From the NCBI GenBank assembly GCA_021775385.1, contig JAJFHW010000268.1:1-19263 (forward strand): a DNA stretch of 19,263 nucleotides, written 5' to 3'. The position numbers and the translations under genes were made by a program. The stretch is from Hyphomicrobiales bacterium (GTDB lineage Bacteria; Pseudomonadota; Alphaproteobacteria; Rhizobiales; HXMU1428-3). Below the pieces are notes generated by a model. It worked only from the letters and a program-made list of their open reading frames with translations, ran no database searches and had not been told where the DNA came from. Shown in pieces: positions 14,459 to 19,263 of the stretch. Numbering within the stretch: position 1 is the stretch's first letter; each line of letters starts with the position of its first letter.

Positions 14459-16285
14459 GTGACACCCTCTTGCATGAACACAAATCGTATTTTAGCTGAA
14501 ATCCATCCCTATGACACGCTAACCAAAGATGAGTTAGAAACGATCGCCTCTAAACTTCAAGTCCTTGAATTTAAAACGAATGAAACAATTTACCAGCTAG
14601 GCGAGAAACTAAAAGGCCTCTACATCATCGTGAGCGGTTCCGTAGATATCACCATTAAAACTGGCGAACATATCTCAACCCTTCTACAAAAAAACAGCTT
14701 TGGCGAGCGCGGCCTCTTGCGTGATGGTCTAGCAGCAACCACTGCGATCTCAACTGAAACCACAACTCTTCTTCTGCTACCCAAAGAGCAATTCGATCAC
14801 TTATTTGAAACTCATAAACCCTTTCATAATTTCTTCACAAGAAACCGCGCCAAACTAAACCCCAAAGAACCCAATGCTCTAGCAAATACACAAGCTAAAG
14901 ACTTAATGACACCAACTCTACAAAGCTGTCCGCCTTCAACTAGTATTATTGAAGCATCACGTTTAATGCGAGATAATGCCATTTCATCTCTTGTGATCAT
15001 GGAGAGAAATGAGCTTCATGGCATCATCACTCTAAACGACATCTCAAATAAAGTCGTCGCCGAAGGAAAATCATCAGAGGGGCCTATAAGCGAGGTCATG
15101 ACCCTGGCCCCTCTTACTTTAGAGCCAGATTCAATCGGGTCAGACATTCTCCACCTAATGATTGAAAAAAGAATAAGCCACATTCCAATCGCATCGGACG
15201 GTAAATTATTAGGGATCGTTACCAAAACAGACCTCACCAAATTTCAGGCAGACAACTCAGCAAGTCTTGTTCACGACATCGCCCAAAGCAATTCATCATA
15301 TGAACTCGCAGCGGCAACATCACGCATCCCACAGCTTCTTGCCAATCTAGTCGGCAGCGGCAACAGACATGATATCATAACCCGTCTCATAACAGACATA
15401 TCAGATGCTGCAACCCGCAGACTATTAAAATTAGCGGAACGAAAATTGGGCCCAGCGCCAGTACCATATCTCTGGTTAGCCTGCGGCTCACAAGGACGCC
15501 AGGAACAAACAGGCGTATCAGATCAAGATAATTGCCTCATCCTAGATGATAGCATCAAGGAAGATGACAAAATATATTTTGAACAATTAGCTCATTTCGT
15601 ATGTGATGGGTTAAATGAGTGTGGTTATGTCTATTGCCCTGGTGATATGATGGCAACCAATGACAGATGGCGCCAACCCCTATCTGTATGGCGGTCATAT
15701 TTCGAAGGTTGGATAGCAACACCAGATAAGCAAGCCCAAATGCTCGCCTCAGTTATGTTTGATCTGAGGCCAATTGGAGGAACAACCTCACTCTATCAAG
15801 ACCTACAAAACCAAACTCTTGAAAAGGCCGCAGCCAACAGTATCTTCACCGTTCATATGGTTGCAAATTCCCTTACCCATACACCGCCTTTAGGATTGCT
15901 ACGAGGTTTTGCAACGTTAAAGTCAGGCGAGCACAAACATCACATAGACTTAAAGTTAAATGGTGTTGTTCCAATCGTTGAACTTGGGCGTATTTACGCA
16001 TTGCAACAACAAATCAAACCAGTAAATACCAGAGCACGTCTGTTAGCAGCAAGAGAAGCAGGCACAATCAGCACCACAGGCGGACATGACCTAATAGACG
16101 CTTATGACCTCATTGCCGAAACGCGCTTAAAACACCAAGCGGAACAAATAAAACAAGGCGAGAAACCAGATAATTTCATGCGTCCAACAGTCCTCTCTGA
16201 ATTTGAAAGGAGCCATTTAAGAGACGCTTTTGTTGTTGTGCGAACAATGCAAGCCGCCGCCAGTCAAGGGCGTAACGTTTTATAG
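14459..16285 (+). CDS. cNMP-binding/CBS-pair/DUF294 nucleotidyltransferase-like signalling protein
   Basis: Domain order, numbered from GTG 14459 (608 residues): a cyclic-nucleotide-binding fold (about 12-130), two CBS domains (about 145-262), a DUF294 GlnD-like nucleotidyltransferase domain (about 270-410) and the DUF294 C-terminal helical domain. The transferase motif is LACGSQGRQEQTG with GS at 343-344, followed by SDQD (D355 and D357 as likely metal ligands). In the cNMP cassette (SFGERGLLRDGLAATTAIS) the Arg that usually grips the cyclic phosphate is replaced by Leu, so ligand binding may be lost or altered. GTG 14459 has GGGGAG nine bases upstream; the in-frame ATG at 14435 has only a weak site, so it is second choice. 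Such proteins sit next to VC_2705-type symporters and probably regulate uptake; the reaction is not established. Confidence 0.88.
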   Translation: MTPSCMNTNRILAEIHPYDTLTKDELETIASKLQVLEFKTNETIYQLGEKLKGLYIIVSGSVDITIKTGEHISTLLQKNSFGERGLLRDGLAATTAISTETTTLLLLPKEQFDHLFETHKPFHNFFTRNRAKLNPKEPNALANTQAKDLMTPTLQSCPPSTSIIEASRLMRDNAISSLVIMERNELHGIITLNDISNKVVAEGKSSEGPISEVMTLAPLTLEPDSIGSDILHLMIEKRISHIPIASDGKLLGIVTKTDLTKFQADNSASLVHDIAQSNSSYELAAATSRIPQLLANLVGSGNRHDIITRLITDISDAATRRLLKLAERKLGPAPVPYLWLACGSQGRQEQTGVSDQDNCLILDDSIKEDDKIYFEQLAHFVCDGLNECGYVYCPGDMMATNDRWRQPLSVWRSYFEGWIATPDKQAQMLASVMFDLRPIGGTTSLYQDLQNQTLEKAAANSIFTVHMVANSLTHTPPLGLLRGFATLKSGEHKHHIDLKLNGVVPIVELGRIYALQQQIKPVNTRARLLAAREAGTISTTGGHDLIDAYDLIAETRLKHQAEQIKQGEKPDNFMRPTVLSEFERSHLRDAFVVVRTMQAAASQGRNVL

Positions 16286-16301
16286 AAAAAAGAACGCAAC
16301 A

Positions 16302-16362
16302 TCCTATAAAAATAGGACTGAAATATACTATAACTAAAGAAGTCAGGACACAGCGTCCTTTA
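16302..16362 (+). other. Two small hairpins between the DUF294 gene and the next gene
   Basis: TCCTAT-AAAA-ATAGGA (16302-16317) and AGGAC-ACAGC-GTCCT (16345-16359), the second followed by only two more T. Either could be a weak terminator or a processing site in a longer transcript covering 12280-18360. Confidence 0.35.
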
Positions 16363-16410
16363 ACCAACTAAAACAAAAGACCCAATTAAAAAAACACAAG
16401 GAATGCTGTT

Positions 16411-16935
16411 ATGTTTTTAGAACTCATCGCCACTTTTGCCATGGGCTTTGCTGGCGCTGGCATTGCACTCATAGCCAATCATCTCTCCGGCAAACGTTTA
16501 CCGCGTTGGATCATCCCTGTTATGGCAGGAGGGGCAATGATCAGCTTCACGATATTCAATGAATACACCTGGTTTTCGCGAACATCAAACGCACTTCCAA
16601 ATGGCATTCAAGTGGCCAAAAAGGTCGAACAATCTGTCTTTTATCGTCCTTGGACATATCTCGTTCCTTACGTAGATCGCTTTATCGCTGTCGACAAACT
16701 CTCTCTCCGTAAAAATGAAAAATATCCGGACCAACGCATCCTGGATTTACTGATTTATGGCCGTTGGGCACCGGCAAACCGTATTAAAGCTATATTTGAT
16801 TGCGCTAACGGAAAGCGTGCTGATCTCACTGATGGTGTCCGCTTTAAAGAAGATGGCAGCCTTGAAGGCGCTACTTGGTACGAAACAGGAAAAGATAATC
16901 CAGTTACCAAAACAGCGTGCCAAAACAGCAGATGA
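16411..16935 (+). CDS. Small membrane-anchored protein of unknown function
   Basis: I do not recognise this 174-residue protein. It has two hydrophobic segments close to the N-terminus (about residues 3-23 and 35-51), separated by a short basic loop (KRLPRW). A soluble part of about 120 residues follows, with YRPWTYLVPYVDRF and an ILDLLIYGRWAPANRIK stretch, and two cysteines near the end. Two short helices with a hairpin loop would leave N- and C-termini on the same side. AAGGA lies eight bases before ATG. The exonuclease gene starts nine bases after its stop with a strong site, so they are very probably co-transcribed and may act together at the membrane. Confidence 0.7.
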   Translation: MFLELIATFAMGFAGAGIALIANHLSGKRLPRWIIPVMAGGAMISFTIFNEYTWFSRTSNALPNGIQVAKKVEQSVFYRPWTYLVPYVDRFIAVDKLSLRKNEKYPDQRILDLLIYGRWAPANRIKAIFDCANGKRADLTDGVRFKEDGSLEGATWYETGKDNPVTKTACQNSR

Positions 16936-16944
16936 GGAGGGATA

Positions 16945-18360
16945 ATGTTAGAACGCTTAAGTTTAAGAATTAGGGTTTTGCTCTTTTTTGCCTTTTTGGC
17001 ACTTGGGTCAATAGCAATAATCACACTGGCATTATGGGTAAGTTACCAGCGCATTGCCTCACCCGAACTTCTTTCAGCATTTATCAATGCCGGCCTCTAT
17101 GCTGGCTTTGGAATTTTAGGGCTCTCTGTTTTTGTTTGGCTCCTGTTTGATGAAAACATTGCCAAAGCCATTGAACACCTCGCCGCTAATTTACGCGTAA
17201 ACGCTCATACAGACACTACAGATGGAATTATCACAAAAACAGGTCGTTACTTAGGTGATTTATCGCCAGCGACTGTCGCTGTAACCAAACGATTGTCCGA
17301 AGCAAAATATGAAACAACTGAAGAAATAGCACGAAAAACCGCTCAGCTAGAACTGGAAAAAACGAACCTCACCAAAGTACTTTCAGAAATCCCTCAAGGC
17401 CTAATACTTGTCGGCGAAAAAGGACAAATCTCTCTCTATGATGGTCAATCAGCAGCTGCATTTGAAAACTATCATCCCCTCGCCCTTGGCCAACCAATAA
17501 CCGACTATTTCTGCGAAGAAACCTTGGATGAAATTCAACAACAGTTAAATGACCAAATATCAGGAGCCATTCAAGAAATACGCTTACCAAGTTCAGACAA
17601 GTCCATTGAATTCGAAGCAAGCGTAAGGCTCCTAGGTGAAAAGCTTGGGTTCGTAATAGTCCTCAGTGAAAAAGATCATGGCCTAGCCCCGCGCCCATTA
17701 GTTTTTGATTTCAATATTTCAGAGCATCTAGCAGACAAACAACAAGCATCTACCAACCTCGACGACCTCTGTTTTGTTATATTCGATACAGAGACAACAG
17801 GGCTTTCAACCAAAGATGATGATGTTATTCAAATCGGAGCGGTTCGTATTTTAAACGGTCAACGAATAAATGGTGAGGTTTTCGATACCTATGTAGATCC
17901 AGAAAGACCAATCCCAGCTGCCTCAACAAAAATCCACGGTATAACTGATGAAATGATCAAAGGCGCACCTCTTTTTATCAGCGCCTCTAAGAAATTTCAC
18001 GCCTTTAGCAATAATGCAATCCTCATCGCCCATAACGCCCCATTCGATCTGGCCTTTTTCAAAAGAGAAGAACACAAAACTGGCTGCGCGTTTAACCACC
18101 CCATATTAGACACCGTCTTATTATCAGCAGCCATATATGGCCAAAGCGTCCCCCATACATTAGACGCCCTAGCTGAGCGGGTGAATATCACCATTGAAGA
18201 AAAAGAAAGACACACAGCCCTCGGAGACGCGATAGCTACAGCTGATGTATTTTTAAAACTACTCCCCATTCTAAAGGCAAAAGGTATTATCACCTTAAAA
18301 GATGCCCAAATTGCCATGCGCAAACACCAACGTCTCTTGTCAGTACAAAATGATGGTTAG
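16945..18360 (+). CDS. Membrane-anchored PAS-like and DEDDh 3'-5' exonuclease protein
   Basis: The 471-residue protein has two transmembrane helices (about 11-33 and 46-68), a HAMP/coiled-coil-like linker (about 70-145), and a PAS-like segment (about 146-245, starting LSEIPQGLILVGEKGQISLYD). The C-terminus is a DnaQ/Pol III epsilon-type exonuclease domain (275-445). All DEDDh residues are present: D281 and E283 (FDTETTG), D368 (HNAPFD), H423 and D428 (RHTALGD). DEDDh enzymes remove 3' nucleotides from DNA or RNA or degrade short oligonucleotides. Here the sensor-like N-terminal layout resembles a histidine kinase with the kinase swapped for a nuclease. GAGGAGGG before the ATG makes the start firm. 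It does not look like replicative DnaQ. The target is unknown. Confidence 0.87.
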   Translation: MLERLSLRIRVLLFFAFLALGSIAIITLALWVSYQRIASPELLSAFINAGLYAGFGILGLSVFVWLLFDENIAKAIEHLAANLRVNAHTDTTDGIITKTGRYLGDLSPATVAVTKRLSEAKYETTEEIARKTAQLELEKTNLTKVLSEIPQGLILVGEKGQISLYDGQSAAAFENYHPLALGQPITDYFCEETLDEIQQQLNDQISGAIQEIRLPSSDKSIEFEASVRLLGEKLGFVIVLSEKDHGLAPRPLVFDFNISEHLADKQQASTNLDDLCFVIFDTETTGLSTKDDDVIQIGAVRILNGQRINGEVFDTYVDPERPIPAASTKIHGITDEMIKGAPLFISASKKFHAFSNNAILIAHNAPFDLAFFKREEHKTGCAFNHPILDTVLLSAAIYGQSVPHTLDALAERVNITIEEKERHTALGDAIATADVFLKLLPILKAKGIITLKDAQIAMRKHQRLLSVQNDG

Positions 18361-18374
18361 CTCCCACTAGAAAC

Positions 18375-18425
18375 TGTCGCAACCATGAGACATCAATAAG
18401 AACTCTATGAAGCATTTATGAGACA
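18375..18425 (+). promoter_or_regulatory. Candidate upstream activator sites for the PQQ dehydrogenase promoter
   Basis: An inverted pair TGTC (18375) and GACA (18389-18392) is separated by ten bases, and the octamer ATGAGACA occurs at 18385 and again at 18418, 33 bases apart, close to three helical turns. They lie about 55-105 bases before the sigma-54-like element, where enhancer-binding proteins usually attach. The motifs are short, so this is tentative. Confidence 0.3.
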
Positions 18426-18480
18426 AGCCATAAAGTTAAGAAACTCAATAAATAACATAAACTTCATAAGCTTAACTAAA

Positions 18481-18496
18481 TGGCACAATAGCTGCA
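18481..18496 (+). promoter_or_regulatory. Candidate sigma-54 (RpoN) -24/-12 promoter of the PQQ dehydrogenase gene
   Basis: TGGCAC, five bases, then CTGCA. Against the consensus TGGCAC-N5-TTGCA only the first T of the -12 element differs, and the invariant GG and GC are exactly twelve positions apart. Transcription would begin near 18507, leaving a leader of about 107 bases before the ATG at 18614. It is on the right strand in the 253-base gap before the gene. Confidence 0.5.
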
Positions 18497-18613
18497 TATT
18501 CTTAAAACCGAGAGTGATTGTCTTAATCAAAAGCTCTGATCTAAAAGCAAATTTCGAATTCCGAATAGAATAAAGAGATAAAATTTTTAACGGAATTCTT
18601 TGGGAGGAACTTA

Positions 18614-19263
18614 ATGAATAAAAAATGGAAAGCCTTAAGTGCTGGCCTCGTGTCTAAAATGGCACTTTGTACAGTTGCTACAGGATTGGGGGTGTCACCA
18701 TTCTTAGCATCACCAGCGATTGCGGATGATGGCAGCAATTGGCCGCAGTATTATCGCACAGAGAAAGCTTGGCGTTATAGCCCGCTTGATGAAATCAACA
18801 AAACTAATGTTGGCAAACTCAAAGTCGCATGGATCCATCAACCTGGTGATATTCAACACGGCCTACAAGCAACACCAATCGCAATTGATGGTAAATTATA
18901 TTACGTTGGCGCAAACAACAATGTTTATGCAGTTGACGCAGCATCAGGTAAAACAATTTGGCATTATAAGCCAAAGCTAAACCCACTTGCTGATAAAGTT
19001 TTCTACGTTGCCGCTAGTCGTGGTGTAACTGTTGGTCATGGCAAAGTGTTTCTTGGAACACTCGACGGAAGCATGATCGCATTAAACCAGAAAACAGGCA
19101 AAGTTATCTGGAAAAAACAAGTCACTGATTTCAAGGAATGCTACGGTTGCCTGTTCTCATCACCTCCTCAACTAGCTGGTGATATCATTTATGGTGGAAC
19201 TACAGGTGGTGATCAGCCTCAACAAGGTCGTATCTTTGCATTGAATGCTCACACCGGTGAAAA
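18614..19263 (+). CDS. PQQ-dependent alcohol dehydrogenase, N-terminal part (3' end outside window)
   Basis: The frame stays open from ATG 18614 to the window end (216 codons seen; the family is near 550-600). GGGAGG lies six bases before the ATG. A Sec signal peptide ends near SPAIA (about residue 37), so the enzyme is periplasmic. NWPQYYRTEKAWRYSPLDEINKTNVGKLKVAW and repeated W-type propeller motifs (AVDAASGKTIW, ALNQKTGKVIW, ALNAHTGE) identify a quinoprotein of the methanol/ethanol dehydrogenase group, which oxidises alcohols with PQQ. The vicinal Cys-Cys of classical enzymes is absent (KVFYVAASRG), a C176-Y-G-C179 motif is present, and the position of the catalytic Glu looks like D200. 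It therefore belongs to a divergent clade. Substrate cannot be set from the visible part. Confidence 0.9.
   Translation, partial: MNKKWKALSAGLVSKMALCTVATGLGVSPFLASPAIADDGSNWPQYYRTEKAWRYSPLDEINKTNVGKLKVAWIHQPGDIQHGLQATPIAIDGKLYYVGANNNVYAVDAASGKTIWHYKPKLNPLADKVFYVAASRGVTVGHGKVFLGTLDGSMIALNQKTGKVIWKKQVTDFKECYGCLFSSPPQLAGDIIYGGTTGGDQPQQGRIFALNAHTGE

Overview
The window looks like chromosome of an AT-rich, probably marine, alphaproteobacterium. I infer this from the gene set (ArfB, an XdhC/MocA molybdenum-hydroxylase maturation pair, a DUF4212/VC_2705-type sodium:solute symporter followed by a cNMP/CBS/DUF294 protein and a 3'-5' exonuclease, and a PQQ alcohol dehydrogenase). I cannot name genus or family from sequence alone. 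There are no tRNA or rRNA genes, insertion sequences, CRISPR arrays or phage genes that I can see.

Layout. (1) 2-886: C-terminal part of a GGDEF-EAL cyclic-di-GMP protein, cut by the window edge, followed by a hairpin plus T-run terminator. (2) 1244-4967: an unusual trio on alternating strands: a SAM-dependent methyltransferase (+), a eukaryote-like choline/carnitine O-acyltransferase (-), and a BesD/HalD-family 2-oxoglutarate/Fe(II) oxygenase (+) that keeps the HxD metal motif and so is probably a hydroxylase, not a halogenase. The last two are divergent over a short intergenic region full of inverted repeats. Together they hold the chemistry needed to methylate, hydroxylate and O-acylate a small amino compound, and the acyltransferase lacks the residues that define either carnitine or choline specificity. 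This is my main candidate for an undescribed pathway. (3) 4996-6068 (-): a secreted DUF3616 protein broken by a one-base frameshift in an A7 run. (4) 6396-10727: an operon-like set for a Tat-exported molybdenum hydroxylase of the isoquinoline 1-oxidoreductase/aldehyde oxidase type (small FeS subunit, large Mo subunit), with its XdhC and MocA maturation factors. The xdhC ribosome binding site is inside a perfect 11-bp hairpin. (5) 10816-11689: an ArsC/Spx-like reductase and ArfB, the ribosome rescue hydrolase.

(6) 11690-12279: a 590-bp non-coding stretch with a moderately GC-richer, palindrome-rich core and a 15-bp tandem repeat just before the symporter operon. (7) 12280-18360: two-subunit sodium:solute symporter (acetate/short organic acid type), strong terminator, second hairpin, then the cNMP-CBS-DUF294 nucleotidyltransferase-like protein, a small membrane protein of unknown function, and a membrane-anchored PAS-like plus DEDDh exonuclease. 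(8) 18614-19263: the N-terminal third of a periplasmic PQQ-dependent alcohol dehydrogenase, preceded by a good sigma-54 promoter match.

Regions 4, 7 and 8 fit together as periplasmic alcohol/aldehyde oxidation plus uptake of the resulting small carboxylate, with a nearby set of signalling proteins that may tune uptake. That functional link is inference from neighbourhood and known family roles.
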